From assembly GCF_005576615.1 (NCBI RefSeq), contig NZ_CP040330.1:2046001-2110000 (forward strand): DNA of 64,000 nt. Direction: 5' to 3'. Position 1 is the stretch's first letter. Each line of letters starts with the position of its first letter. Below are positions 39,804 through 48,916 of the stretch, piece after piece. Origin of the DNA: Natrinema versiforme. Its GTDB lineage: Archaea; Halobacteriota; Halobacteria; Halobacteriales; Natrialbaceae. Both the position numbers and the translations under genes were made by a program. Under the pieces are notes generated by a model that made no database searches, was not told where the DNA came from, and saw only the letters and a program-made list of their open reading frames with translations.

Positions 39804-41102
39804 ATGACAATCGACGTGCAGACGATCGCCGACCTCGGGCCGGACGACCGCGCGGCCTTCTTCGAGCGCGACGCGGGCATCGAGGCCGTAAGGGGAGACG
39901 TTCGCGAGATCGTCGACCGCGTCCGCAAGGAGGGCGACGTCGCCGTCCGCGAGTTCACGAGCGAGTTCGACGACGTCGAGGTCGGGAACCTCGAGATCAC
40001 CGACGAGTGCGAGCGGGCCTACGAGGAGATCGATGCCGAGATCCGGGACGCGATCGAGACGGCCGCGGTGAACGTCCGCGAGTTCCACGAGGCCCAACTC
40101 CCCGAGGACTGGCGGCGGGAGTTCGATACGGGACGAGAACTCGGCCGCCGCTTTCGGCCGCTCGAGCGCGTGGGCGTCTACGTCCCCGGCGGCTCGGCGG
40201 CGTATCCTTCGAGCGCGATCATGGGCGTCGTGCCGGCGGTCGTAGCCGGTGTGAACCACGTTTCGGTCGTCACGCCGCCGGCCGACGACCTGAATCCGGT
40301 GACGCTGGCGGCGATCCACGCCGCGGGCGCGGACGCGGTCTTCAGCGTCGGCGGCGCGCAGGCGATTTCGGGGCTGGCCTACGGCACCGAGACGATCACC
40401 CGGGTTCAGAAGATCGTCGGTCCCGGGAACAAGTGGGTGACCGCGGCCAAGGCCGAAGTCCGGGGTGACGTCGAGATCGACTTCCTCGCGGGGCCGAGCG
40501 AAGTGGTCGTCGTCGCCGACGAGAGCGCGGCTCCCGAACTCGTCGCCGCGGAACTCGTCGCACAGGCGGAACACGACCCCAACGCATCGGTCGTGGCCGT
40601 CACCGACGACGAGGACACCGCGAACGCCGTGGCCGCGGCCGTCGACGAGCAAGCGAGCGCGCGCGAGCGCGAAGATGTGATTCGAGAGGCGCTCGCAAAC
40701 GACGCGAGTGGCGTCCTCCGCGCCCGGTCGATGAGCGAAGCGATCCTCTTTACCGAGGAATACGCGCCGGAGCACCTCTCGATCATCGCCGACGACGACG
40801 AGTCGATCCTCGCGCGCATCGACAGCGCGGGCAGCGTCTTCCTCGGACCGAACACCCCCGTTGCAGCGGGCGATTACGCCAGCGGGACCAACCACGTCCT
40901 GCCGACCAACGGCGGCGCGCGCGTCGCCGGGGGCCTTTCGGTCGAGACGTTCCTCCGATCGACGACGGTCCAGCGCCTCTCGAGTGAGGGGCTCGCCGGA
41001 CTGGGCGAGACGATCACGACGCTCGCGGACGCCGAAGGGCTCGAGGCCCACGCCGAGAGCGTCCGAACGCGACTCGAGGCCGGATCGGAAACTGAGAAAT
41101 AA
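39804..41102 (+). CDS. hisD: Histidinol dehydrogenase
   Basis: Encodes 432 residues. VYVPGGSAAYPSSAIMG, NPVTLAAIHAAGADAVFSVGG, VGPGNKWVTAAK and DFLAGPSEVVVVAD are the NAD-binding and active-site blocks of HisD; EHLSII and GTNHVLPT provide the catalytic Glu and His. The enzyme oxidises histidinol to histidine in two steps and uses zinc. I chose the ATG at 39804 (MTIDVQT); the frame continues upstream through the small membrane protein gene. HisC is far away at 5489. Confidence 0.96.
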   Translation: MTIDVQTIADLGPDDRAAFFERDAGIEAVRGDVREIVDRVRKEGDVAVREFTSEFDDVEVGNLEITDECERAYEEIDAEIRDAIETAAVNVREFHEAQLPEDWRREFDTGRELGRRFRPLERVGVYVPGGSAAYPSSAIMGVVPAVVAGVNHVSVVTPPADDLNPVTLAAIHAAGADAVFSVGGAQAISGLAYGTETITRVQKIVGPGNKWVTAAKAEVRGDVEIDFLAGPSEVVVVADESAAPELVAAELVAQAEHDPNASVVAVTDDEDTANAVAAAVDEQASAREREDVIREALANDASGVLRARSMSEAILFTEEYAPEHLSIIADDDESILARIDSAGSVFLGPNTPVAAGDYASGTNHVLPTNGGARVAGGLSVETFLRSTTVQRLSSEGLAGLGETITTLADAEGLEAHAESVRTRLEAGSETEK

Positions 41103-41188
41103 CCAACGGAAACGGCATCTGTCGGCAGTTTCAGGTTACGGAGTCGCAAACTGGTTTTACGTAGCTGGAGGGTGGAGTAGGTGGTGAG

Positions 41189-41410
41189 ATGGAACCGCGT
41201 GTCGACCCAACGGACGGGCGCGTCCTCGAACGCAACTACGACTACGCACAGCGGAACGTGCGGCTCCTCTCGATGTGGTACGATTGCGAGCTCGAGCGGA
41301 TGCTCGAACTCCTCGCGAAACACGACATCGAGCTCTCGCGAAACGACGAGCGGCAGTTCGGGACATACTACCGCTCGCTCCGCCGCCGCTCGAGTTGCTA
41401 CGGCGAGTGA
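41189..41410 (+). CDS. Small conserved haloarchaeal protein
   Basis: Encodes 73 residues, rich in charged and aromatic residues (LERNYDYAQRNVRLLSMWYD), without hydrophobic helix or Cys pair. It probably is a small helical protein. A TATA-like GGTTTTAC lies about 30 bases upstream of the ATG, which supports expression. I do not recognise a family. Confidence 0.6.
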   Translation: MEPRVDPTDGRVLERNYDYAQRNVRLLSMWYDCELERMLELLAKHDIELSRNDERQFGTYYRSLRRRSSCYGE

Positions 41411-41502
41411 ACCCGTGCGAGACGATTCGTAACCGGATTCAGCTAGTCCGTTCGTGGGTGAATGGCGTCACAGTTAACATCGTTGCGCCGGAATGAGAGG
41501 GT

Positions 41503-41877
41503 ATGAGCACGGACAGTATGGATGGCGGGGAGGCCGACACGCGTCCGAAGATCGAAGTGACCGAAGACGCGGCCGAGCAGGCGCTCTCCCTGCTCGAGGG
41601 GGAGAATCTCGACGTAACGGAGGCCGGCCTGCGGCTGTTCGTCCAGCAGGGCGGCTGCGCCGGTCTCTCCTACGGAATGCGGTTCGACGACGAGCCCGAC
41701 GAGGACGACACCATCTACGAGCACCACGACCTGCGGGTGTTCGTCGATCCGGCGAGCCTGAAGTACATCGAGGGCAGCGTCCTCGATTACGAGGACGGCC
41801 TGCAGGCCGAAGGGTTCCACGTGGACAATCCGAACGTCGTCAGCGAGTGCGGCTGCGGCGAATCGTTCCGGACGTAA
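41503..41877 (+). CDS. HesB/IscA-family iron-sulfur carrier
   Basis: Encodes 124 residues. The three conserved cysteines are present: C52 in VQQGGCAGLSYGM, and C116 and C118 in SECGCGESF. Such A-type carriers bind Fe-S clusters and deliver them to client enzymes. The N-terminal acidic extension (about 1-15) is not part of the fold, so a start a few codons later is possible. Confidence 0.92.
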   Translation: MSTDSMDGGEADTRPKIEVTEDAAEQALSLLEGENLDVTEAGLRLFVQQGGCAGLSYGMRFDDEPDEDDTIYEHHDLRVFVDPASLKYIEGSVLDYEDGLQAEGFHVDNPNVVSECGCGESFRT

Positions 41878-42034
41878 CGCGTCGACGCTCGAGGGACTTG
41901 GCTGATTGCACGAGACTCACAACGGTCTCACCGTCGTCACCGTTTTCGCTGCTTCCTCTCACCGAGACAGCCGCGGCTCACGAGCCAGATCTGCGAAAAA
42001 GTGATTTTCGGCGGCGAAGCGCCGACTTCCCGGC

Positions 42035-42235
42035 CTACTCCTCGAGTTCGAAGGCGACGGTGACCTCGGCCTGGTACTCCCGGTCGTCGGCGCTGGCGAG
42101 TTCGACGCCCAGTTCGTCGACTTCGATCCACTGGACGTTCTGAAGGGTCGCTTCCGCGCGGTCGATGGCGTCGTCGGCCGCGGCGTCGAAGCTCTCGGGA
42201 CTGGTGCCGATGAGCGTAATCTTCTTGAATACCAT
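42035..42235 (-). CDS. Dodecin
   Basis: Encodes 66 residues matching dodecin: [43 protein letters not shown] and the [11 protein letters not shown] final strand. Dodecins form 12-mers that store flavin (riboflavin and lumichrome in Halobacterium); the Trp that stacks on the flavin is W36 in NVQWIEVDE. It lies alone, with about 85 bases before the membrane-protein pair. Confidence 0.92.
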   Translation of the reverse strand: MVFKKITLIGTSPESFDAAADDAIDRAEATLQNVQWIEVDELGVELASADDREYQAEVTVAFELEE

Positions 42236-42321
42236 GGCTCCGGTTTCTACGCACCCTGGGTCCGTAAAACACGGCGTCCGTTCGGGCGGAAATCGCAGCG
42301 ACTGCCCGCGAGACGCGGCGA

Positions 42322-42981
42322 TCAGTCGGACCGCGTCTCGAGGCGGTCCCGGATCGCGCCGGAGACGTCCGTGAGGTAGGCACCGCCCCACAGCGCGACG
42401 ACGAGGCCACCGATCGAGTTGAAGACGAAGTCGAGCATCGTGTCGCCGAGTCCGTACTGGGTGAGGACGGCCCTGGTTCCCAGCGCCTGCGCCGAGAGCG
42501 CGATGGCGAACTCGAGGATCTCCCAGAGGACGCCGAAGGCGATGACGAACAGGAGGATGAACACCGCGATGAACTTGCCCGGGAGGTGGACGCCCTCGGC
42601 GTGTTCGTCGAACGCGCGGACGGTGGCGTAGCCGACGCCGGCGACCAGCGACGCCGACAGCGCGTGGGTCATGTGATCCCACCACCAGACCTGACTGTAG
42701 AGCGTTCGGGTGGCACCCGGCAGGCCGACGGTTCCGAACGCATGGAGGAAGACGGCGGTGGTGATCCAGAGCGTGAGCCGCGGGTCCATCGGAATCTCGT
42801 AGTCGCGCTCGAGCAGGGGCGGCAGCTGGGTCACGAGCAGCGCCACCGCGGTGTTGATCACGATCCCGCCGTTGCCGCGCTCGATACCGACGAACAGCAT
42901 GCCGATCAGCCCGATTTCCATGAGGTAGGTGAGCTGACGCTGGCGGTGCTGGGACGGGAGCCGGTTCGCGAGGTTACGCAT
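42322..42981 (-). CDS. DUF2238-like membrane protein
   Basis: Encodes 219 residues with about six hydrophobic helices. [21 protein letters not shown] and [10 protein letters not shown] with conserved Asp, His and Glu resemble the YjdF/DUF2238 family; function unknown. The start at 42981 lies 8 bases inside the preceding gene on the same strand, indicating coupling with the membrane protein at 42974. An alternative start upstream would add a short Arg-rich tail. Confidence 0.7.
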   Translation of the reverse strand: MRNLANRLPSQHRQRQLTYLMEIGLIGMLFVGIERGNGGIVINTAVALLVTQLPPLLERDYEIPMDPRLTLWITTAVFLHAFGTVGLPGATRTLYSQVWWWDHMTHALSASLVAGVGYATVRAFDEHAEGVHLPGKFIAVFILLFVIAFGVLWEILEFAIALSAQALGTRAVLTQYGLGDTMLDFVFNSIGGLVVALWGGAYLTDVSGAIRDRLETRSD

Positions 42982-43591
42982 CGTCTCCCTCCGCGGGCGG
43001 GTGGACATCGGCGGGAAGGCGGTGTTCGGGGCGGACGAACCGTCTGAAGTACAGTTCGAAGACCACGCCGGCGCCGAGACCGGCGAGAGCGGAGTAGACG
43101 AACTCCCACATCACCGCGTCGTGGTCGGCCGTAAACGGGATGCCAAGCGTCTGGGCGGCGCTCCACCGCAGCAGCGCCCACAGCCCCGCCGCGGCCGTCG
43201 TCGTGACGACGACGAAGACGACGGCGAAGCCGGGGGTCATCTCCACGGGCGTAAACGACTGCAGTTCGACGGCGAGGACGAGCGCGATGGCCGCGACCGA
43301 GAGGTACGCCGCGAAGTGGCCGGTCAATCGGCTCGCGCCGAGGGCCATGCCGAGCACGGGGAGGGCGGCCAACAGCAGCACCTCCCACGGAAGCATCGCC
43401 AGCGACGACCGGAAGGCGATCGGCGGGAGCAACGCGAGGGCGACGAGAACCGTCGCGAACGTCGCCCACAGAATACCGCCGGTCACGAGTTCGCCGACGC
43501 CGATAGCCGCGATCGCGACGATCAAGAGCCACGCGATCGCCGCGTTCGCTCGGCCGTCGGCGATCAATTCCTCGAGTGAAGTCTGAGACAC
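42974..43591 (-). CDS. Multi-spanning membrane protein coupled to DUF2238-like gene
   Basis: Encodes 205 residues with about six hydrophobic helices and an N-terminal amphipathic part. HDAVMWEFVYSALAGLGAGVVFELYFRRF is reminiscent of a shortened relative of the next gene. Function unknown. The 8-base overlap with the following gene indicates a two-gene operon. No signal peptide is apparent. Confidence 0.7.
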   Translation of the reverse strand: MSQTSLEELIADGRANAAIAWLLIVAIAAIGVGELVTGGILWATFATVLVALALLPPIAFRSSLAMLPWEVLLLAALPVLGMALGASRLTGHFAAYLSVAAIALVLAVELQSFTPVEMTPGFAVVFVVVTTTAAAGLWALLRWSAAQTLGIPFTADHDAVMWEFVYSALAGLGAGVVFELYFRRFVRPEHRLPADVHPPAEGDDA

Positions 43592-43675
43592 AGTGGCTGC
43601 TATTGACCGTTCTCACTAAAGCGTATGTAGTCGGGAACTGAAACACCACTGACACCGACCGAAACGCGCCGCCGC

Positions 43676-44674
43676 TCACGCGGGAGCGACGAACAGGTAG
43701 ACGGCGGCGTACGCCGCGAGCGCGACGGTCACCGCGGTCACGGCGGTGAGCGCGACCTCGAGCGTCGAGTCGGTCGACGGTCGCGGGAGAGACTGGGGCC
43801 GCAACCCGGGGGAGGTCGGCGAGGGCGGACCCCGAACGACCCCACAGAGGAGGCCGACGCCGAGGATGGAGAAGACGAAGTGATAGGAGACCTCGAGGGT
43901 GGGCGGCGTCACCGCGAGGGCGGCGATGCCGTAGGCCGCACCGACTGCGGCACGGCGGTCGACGAACGCGAGGAGCGACCGGTCGGTGAGCCGGCAGATC
44001 GCGACGAGTGCGAGCCAGATCGCGGCGAGTTCGATCGCGAACGCGCCGAGGAGGTGCAGCGTCGGGTCCGGATGGAGGACGACCCGGGTGGAGAGGAGCG
44101 TCGATTCGAACGGATAGACCCAATCAGGGGGCGAGCCGGTCGCGAGGTCGCCCCACGGGTGGGACCAGAGACCCCAGAGCGCCGCGAGCACGATCGTCCT
44201 CACTGAAAGGGCCGTTGCGCGAGCGGCTCCGACGGCGACGAGGACGCCGCTCGCCGCGAACAGCCCCATCACGAACGCGGCGACGGGACCGCCCTCGAGG
44301 AACGCGACCGCGACGAGGGCCACGAGGATCCCGAGCCCGACGCTGCGGGCGAGCCGAACGCGGCCCGAACCCGGACCGCGGACCGCGAACGATCCGAACG
44401 CCGGCGCTGCGACCGCGCCGACGATCAGCGAGTGCGTGACCGATCGGTGGACGCCTCGGCTCGCGTCCCAGAAGGCCGACGAGGCCGCGAGCGCGCCGTC
44501 TCCGGCGTTCCACTCGAGGAGGCCGACGAGGGCGTAGGTAACGTCGATGTCCGGAATCGTCGCGAACGCGCCCGCGACGACACCGACCAGAAGCGCCTGT
44601 CGGCGCTCCCAGCCTCGCCAGTCGGCGACCAGTGCCGCGAGGGCGAACGCGAGCAGGGCGTGACCGATAAACAC
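43676..44674 (-). CDS. Membrane metal-dependent hydrolase-like protein (YdjM family)
   Basis: Encodes 332 residues with about eight hydrophobic segments. FIGHALLAFALAAL, FATIPDIDVTYALVG and SRGVHRSVTHSLIVGAV carry the His-Asp-Asp-His residues of the YdjM/LexA-induced membrane hydrolase family, and WGLWSHPWGDL follows. The start codon is GTG at 44674, and GTATAAGA lies about 28 bases upstream, which supports leaderless initiation. A smaller relative is at 38681. Activity is unknown. Confidence 0.82.
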   Translation of the reverse strand: MFIGHALLAFALAALVADWRGWERRQALLVGVVAGAFATIPDIDVTYALVGLLEWNAGDGALAASSAFWDASRGVHRSVTHSLIVGAVAAPAFGSFAVRGPGSGRVRLARSVGLGILVALVAVAFLEGGPVAAFVMGLFAASGVLVAVGAARATALSVRTIVLAALWGLWSHPWGDLATGSPPDWVYPFESTLLSTRVVLHPDPTLHLLGAFAIELAAIWLALVAICRLTDRSLLAFVDRRAAVGAAYGIAALAVTPPTLEVSYHFVFSILGVGLLCGVVRGPPSPTSPGLRPQSLPRPSTDSTLEVALTAVTAVTVALAAYAAVYLFVAPA

Positions 44675-44809
44675 GACGTATCGGCTACGTGATGGGTGGT
44701 CTTATACTGATCGCCCCGCCGTATGACGAACGCGCACGGAGAGTCGATTGCGGGCCGATACTTCGCCGCTGCCGGTAGCTCTTTGCGAGTGGCACTCGAG
44801 CACACGCCC

Positions 44810-46021
44810 ATGGCTCAGGAAGCGCCGAACGAGGTGTCTCGCGCGCCGTCCGTTGGCGAACTCACACCGCCGGATCGCACCCTGATGGGGCCCGGACCGA
44901 GCGACGTGAACCCGCGCGTGCTCCGAGCGATGAGCACGCCGCTCGTCGGGCATCTCGACCCCTCGTTCATCGAGATCATGGACGAGGTCCAGGAGCTGCT
45001 GCGCTACACGTTCCGTACGGACAACCAGTGGACGATCCCCGTTTCGGGGACCGGGTCGGCGGCCATGGAGGCCGCGATCGGCAACGTGGTCGAGCCCGGC
45101 GATACGATGCTCGTCCCGACGAACGGCTACTTCGGCGGCCGGATGGCCTCGATGGCCGAACGCGCGGGCGGCGACGTCGTCGAGGTATCGGCGCCGTGGG
45201 GCGAGCCCCTCGAGCCCGACGATGTCGCGGACGCGCTGGCCGAACACGACCCCGACGTCTTCGGGTTCGTCCACGCGGAGACGAGCACGGGCGTCCTCCA
45301 GCCCGACGTGCCGGAACTCACTGCGGCGGCCCACGACCACGACGCGCTCGTCATCGCCGACACCGTCACCTCGCTGGGCGGCGTCGAACTCCGCGTCGAC
45401 GAGTGGGACATCGACGTAGCCTACTCCGGCCCCCAGAAGTGTCTCTCCTGTCCGCCGGGCGCGAGCCCACTGACCCTCTCGGACGAGGCGATGGAGAAGG
45501 TCCTCTCCCGCGAGGAGGACCCGCGCTCGTGGTATCTCGACCTCTCCCTGCTCGAGGGCTACTGGGGCGACGAACGGGCCTACCATCACACCGCGCCGAT
45601 TACGAACGTCTACGCGATCCGGGAGGCGCTGCGGCTCGTCGCCGAGGAAGGGATCGAAGACCGCTGGGCGCGCCACGAGCGACTGGCCGGCGCGCTGAAA
45701 GCCGGCGTCGAAGCGATGGGGCTCGCGATGAACGCCCCCGACGAGTACTGGCTGCCGAGCCTGAACGCCGTCCGCGTCCCCGACGGCATCGACGACGGGG
45801 AAGTCTGTGACGCCCTGATCGAGCAGTACGACCTCGAGATCGCCGGCGGACTCGGCGATCTCGCCGGCGAGATCTTCCGGATCGGCTGTATGGGACACTC
45901 CGCGCGACCCGAGAACGTGATCTACGTGGTGACGGCGCTGGGCGACGTCCTCGAGTCGATGGGCGCGGACGTCGATCCGGGAGCCGGTGTGACTGCGACG
46001 CGACGCGCGCTCGAAGAATAA
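44810..46021 (+). CDS. Alanine-glyoxylate/serine-pyruvate-type aminotransferase
   Basis: Encodes 403 residues of a class V PLP enzyme. GPGPSDVNPRVLRAM, SGTGSAAMEAAI, DTVTSLGGVELRVDEW and the PLP-binding K210 in SGPQKCLSCPPG fit the alanine-glyoxylate/serine-pyruvate aminotransferase branch. It could supply or remove glycine and serine, or act in glyoxylate metabolism; the amino donor is not evident. I chose the ATG at 44810 (MAQEAP); a longer frame from 44723 is possible but has no TATA support. Confidence 0.88.
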   Translation: MAQEAPNEVSRAPSVGELTPPDRTLMGPGPSDVNPRVLRAMSTPLVGHLDPSFIEIMDEVQELLRYTFRTDNQWTIPVSGTGSAAMEAAIGNVVEPGDTMLVPTNGYFGGRMASMAERAGGDVVEVSAPWGEPLEPDDVADALAEHDPDVFGFVHAETSTGVLQPDVPELTAAAHDHDALVIADTVTSLGGVELRVDEWDIDVAYSGPQKCLSCPPGASPLTLSDEAMEKVLSREEDPRSWYLDLSLLEGYWGDERAYHHTAPITNVYAIREALRLVAEEGIEDRWARHERLAGALKAGVEAMGLAMNAPDEYWLPSLNAVRVPDGIDDGEVCDALIEQYDLEIAGGLGDLAGEIFRIGCMGHSARPENVIYVVTALGDVLESMGADVDPGAGVTATRRALEE

Positions 46022-46068
46022 GGAATTCCCGCGACGGCCGATTTCGAGGCCGTCCGTTCGACGCTATT

Positions 46069-46392
46069 CTACGCTGTTACTCGCGGTCCTGGTGGCGCTC
46101 GTTCGACCTGATAGTCCTCTCCGTCGACGACCATAATGGCCCACTCGTAGTTCGGGTTCGCCCGCTCGAGTCGCGCCTCGAGGTCGTCCGCGTCCTCGGG
46201 TTCGGCGACGAAACAGTGGAACTGTCCCGATGCCGACGACGGGAGCTCTCCTGTCTCGAGGACGGTGTTGACGTGGACGACTTTCCATGCTCGTTCGGCG
46301 CGGAACTCGGGGCCGTTGCCTTCGACGGTGTAGCCCAACTCAGCGAAGATCGACCTGGCCTGCTCGACGAGTCGCATGTTAACAGGACCCAT
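46069..46392 (-). CDS. Conserved haloarchaeal protein of unknown function (DUF7116-like)
   Basis: Encodes 107 residues, acidic and soluble. NMRLVEQARSIFAELGYTV and the FHCFVAEPEDADDLEARLE segment look like a small alpha/beta fold shared by an uncharacterised haloarchaeal family. The start at 46392 follows a CATTTATGG TATA-like element by about 30 bases; a start five codons later (MRLVEQ) is possible. It is convergent with the aminotransferase and divergent from the eut genes. Confidence 0.65.
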   Translation of the reverse strand: MGPVNMRLVEQARSIFAELGYTVEGNGPEFRAERAWKVVHVNTVLETGELPSSASGQFHCFVAEPEDADDLEARLERANPNYEWAIMVVDGEDYQVERAPPGPRVTA

Positions 46393-46770
46393 TCACTACA
46401 CCCTATGTCGGCATCCACCATAAATGTTAGTACGTAGCACGATATTGTGCTCGGAGACGTGTGCAAGGAACAATTGAGCGGAGTTCGGTTTTGCCGGCCA
46501 ATCTCGATTGCTAACTGTGGCGAATTCTATTCGATCGGTTTTCGACCGCTTTCATGCACATAATGGATGTTCTCTCGTCCTTTCCGGTCGTTCTGTTCCC
46601 GACTGCGTATAAACACACACAGATGGACGCCATAATCCCCAATGGTTGAGCGGTTGATTTGAGACACAATGTACCGCGACGGAATCGATCAACGGGCGAA
46701 GAACAGGCGTACACAGCGATGATCGGGCAGAGTCTATCGCGACTCGAGCGAGGACTACAGCGGAGCCACT
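46393..46770. promoter_or_regulatory. Divergent promoter region and long eutB leader
   Basis: This 378-base, A+T-richer gap has a TATA-like element for the leftward gene near 46420 and another, GTATAAAC, near 46607 for eutB, about 160 bases before its start. That implies a leader of roughly 130 bases. In it, GGTTGAT and ATCAACGG form a weak inverted repeat. A GGAG sequence sits 7 bases before the eutB ATG. I could not identify a known riboswitch. Confidence 0.45.
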
Positions 46771-48153
46771 ATGAGTAGCGACGAAACCGAGTACACGGCC
46801 ACGCTCGAGGGAACCGAACACGAGTTCGACTCGATCCGGAGCGTTCTGGCCAAGGCGAACGAGCGAAAGTCGGGCGACGAATTGGCGGGCCTCGCGGCGT
46901 CCTCGAGCGCGGAGCGTATCGCGGCGAAAGATGTCGTCAGTCGACTGACCCTCGAGACACTGTACGAGAATCCCGTCGTCTCCGCGGACGAAGACGAGGT
47001 CACACGGACGATTCGGGACGGTGTCTGCGAAGACACCTACGAGGAAATCGCCGGATGGACCGTCGCCGACCTCCGGGAGTTCCTGCTCGCGGAGTCGACG
47101 GGCGACGAGGAGATTCGAGCGCTCAGAAAAGGGCTAACGAGCGAGATGATCGCGGCCGTCACGAAGCTCATGTCGAACCTCGATCTCGTAGTCGCCGCCG
47201 CCAAGATGACCGTCGTCGCGCGCTGTAACAGTACGATCGGAACGGAGGGAACCGTCTCGTTCCGACTCCAACCCAACGATCCGGCCGACGATACGGAGAA
47301 TATCCTTCACAGTGTTCGCGAGGGACTTTCCTACGGCGTCGGGGACGCCGTGATCGGTATTAATCCGGTAAGCGACGATGCGACACAGGTCAAGGAACTC
47401 CTGCAAGCGACATCGGAGTTCATCGATCGGTGGGATGTCCCGACCCAGAACTGCGTCCTCGCGCATCTCACGACCCAGATGGACGCGGTCCGAAACGGCG
47501 CACCGGCCGACCTGCTCTTCCAGAGCATCGCCGGCACCGAGCGCGGGAATCGGGAGTTCGGTATCGATGTCGAGTTGCTCGACGAGGCAGCCGAACTTGG
47601 AACGAACCGCTGTCTCGGGGATGGACCGAACGTCATGTACTTCGAAACCGGGCAGGGCGCGGAGCTTTCGAACGACGCACACGAAGGCGTCGATCAACTC
47701 ACCCTCGAGGCCCGGTGTTACGGGTTGGCCCGCGAGTACGATCCGTTCCTCGTCAACACCGTGGTCGGCTTTATCGGGCCGGAGTATCTCTACGACGGCA
47801 AGCAGGTCATTCGCGCGGGACTGGAAGACGTGTTCATGGGCAAACTCCACGGGCTGCCGATGGGGATCGACGCCTGCTATACGAACCACACGAAGGCCGA
47901 TCAAAACGACATCGAGAACCTCGCCGTGTTGCTGACCGCCGCCGGTGCGAACTTCTTTATCACGGTGCCGATGGGCGACGACGTGATGCTCAACTACCAG
48001 TCCAACAGCTACCACGACGGACCCACCCTCCGGTCCCTGTTCGGGCTGCAAGCGGCACCCGAGTTCGAGGCGTGGCTCGAGGAGACAGGAATCACCGACG
48101 ACGGGCGGTTGACCGATCGCGCGGGCGATCCGACGATATTCACCCAGCCATGA
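46771..48153 (+). CDS. eutB: Ethanolamine ammonia-lyase large subunit
   Basis: Encodes 460 residues of EutB, the TIM-barrel subunit that binds ethanolamine and, with EutC and adenosylcobalamin, releases ammonia and acetaldehyde by a radical mechanism. The substrate-site residues known from E. coli EutB are all present with a uniform offset of five: R165 and Q167 (FRLQPN), N198 (VIGINP), E292 (YFETGQG) and D367 (GIDACYTNH). Length is close to the E. coli enzyme (453). A GGAG ribosome site precedes the ATG. It overlaps eutC by 4 bases. Function is well supported; the actual amine substrate still needs testing. Confidence 0.95.
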   Translation: MSSDETEYTATLEGTEHEFDSIRSVLAKANERKSGDELAGLAASSSAERIAAKDVVSRLTLETLYENPVVSADEDEVTRTIRDGVCEDTYEEIAGWTVADLREFLLAESTGDEEIRALRKGLTSEMIAAVTKLMSNLDLVVAAAKMTVVARCNSTIGTEGTVSFRLQPNDPADDTENILHSVREGLSYGVGDAVIGINPVSDDATQVKELLQATSEFIDRWDVPTQNCVLAHLTTQMDAVRNGAPADLLFQSIAGTERGNREFGIDVELLDEAAELGTNRCLGDGPNVMYFETGQGAELSNDAHEGVDQLTLEARCYGLAREYDPFLVNTVVGFIGPEYLYDGKQVIRAGLEDVFMGKLHGLPMGIDACYTNHTKADQNDIENLAVLLTAAGANFFITVPMGDDVMLNYQSNSYHDGPTLRSLFGLQAAPEFEAWLEETGITDDGRLTDRAGDPTIFTQP

Positions 48154-48896
48154 CCCCGAATCACGACCGGACGAGCGGCGTCGAAGGCCCCGAAGACGAA
48201 CCCCGACTCGAGCGCATCCGAGACGCGCATCCGTCTCGAGTCGGCGTCGGCCGGACGGGATCGCGACCGCGGACGGAGACGCTTCTCAGGTTTCGACTGG
48301 ACCACGCGAAAGCGCGCGATGCCGTGACCACGCACGTTCCGAACGACCTCGTGGCGGACCTCGACCTCGTGAGTGTCCGATCTCGAGCCGAGAGCAAGAC
48401 GGAATTCCTCGCGGACCCGAGTCAGGGGCGCAATATTTCCGAGGAGACGGCCGAACGCATTCGAGCGGACTGCACGATGGACCCGGAGATACAGATCGTG
48501 GTCAGTGACGGGCTCAGTTCGACCGCAGTCGAGACGAACGTTCCCGAGTTGCTGCCGGTGTTACGCGACGGACTGGCCGATCGGGGCCTCGATGTCGGCA
48601 CGCCGATTTTCGTCGAATACGGTCGAGTCGACGTGATGGACGCGATCGGAGCGGAACTCGGGGCTGATTGTTGTGTGAATCTCGTCGGTGAACGGCCCGG
48701 ACTGGCGACGAACGAGAGCTTGAGCGCGTACTTCGTCGCCGATCCGGAACGGGGCGGGGCGACATCCGAGAAGTCGGTCATTTCGAACATCCATCGAAAC
48801 GGCATCCCGCCCGTCGAGGCCGGAGCCGAGATCGCAGCCGTCCTCGAAGAACTGTGCGAGGCCGAGCGCGGCGGCTCAGAGAGAGGGGATCCGTGA
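48150..48896 (+). CDS. eutC: Ethanolamine ammonia-lyase small subunit
   Basis: Encodes 248 residues of EutC, the Rossmann-like subunit that holds adenosylcobalamin. Conserved blocks are SDGLSSTAVETN, INLIGERPGL-like VNLVGERPGLATNESLSAYF, and SNIHRNGIPPVEAG near the C-terminus. The N-terminal extension (about 1-45) is acidic and poorly conserved. The ATG overlaps the eutB stop (ATGA), so the subunits are made together. The frame is open upstream only as a shadow of eutB. Confidence 0.94.
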   Translation: MTPNHDRTSGVEGPEDEPRLERIRDAHPSRVGVGRTGSRPRTETLLRFRLDHAKARDAVTTHVPNDLVADLDLVSVRSRAESKTEFLADPSQGRNISEETAERIRADCTMDPEIQIVVSDGLSSTAVETNVPELLPVLRDGLADRGLDVGTPIFVEYGRVDVMDAIGAELGADCCVNLVGERPGLATNESLSAYFVADPERGGATSEKSVISNIHRNGIPPVEAGAEIAAVLEELCEAERGGSERGDP

Positions 48897-48916
48897 CTCG
48901 TCCGAGGTGGCCGTAG

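Noticed and set aside
39705-41051. 448-codon frame antisense to hisD
   Set aside because: HisD is clear on the plus strand; the antisense product has no recognisable fold.
44702-45898. 398-codon frame antisense to the aminotransferase
   Set aside because: The plus-strand gene carries the PLP lysine and family motifs; the antisense frame follows from codon bias.
46600-46770. Cobalamin riboswitch upstream of eutB
   Set aside because: I found no conserved B12-box sequence and only a weak inverted repeat, so no named riboswitch is claimed.
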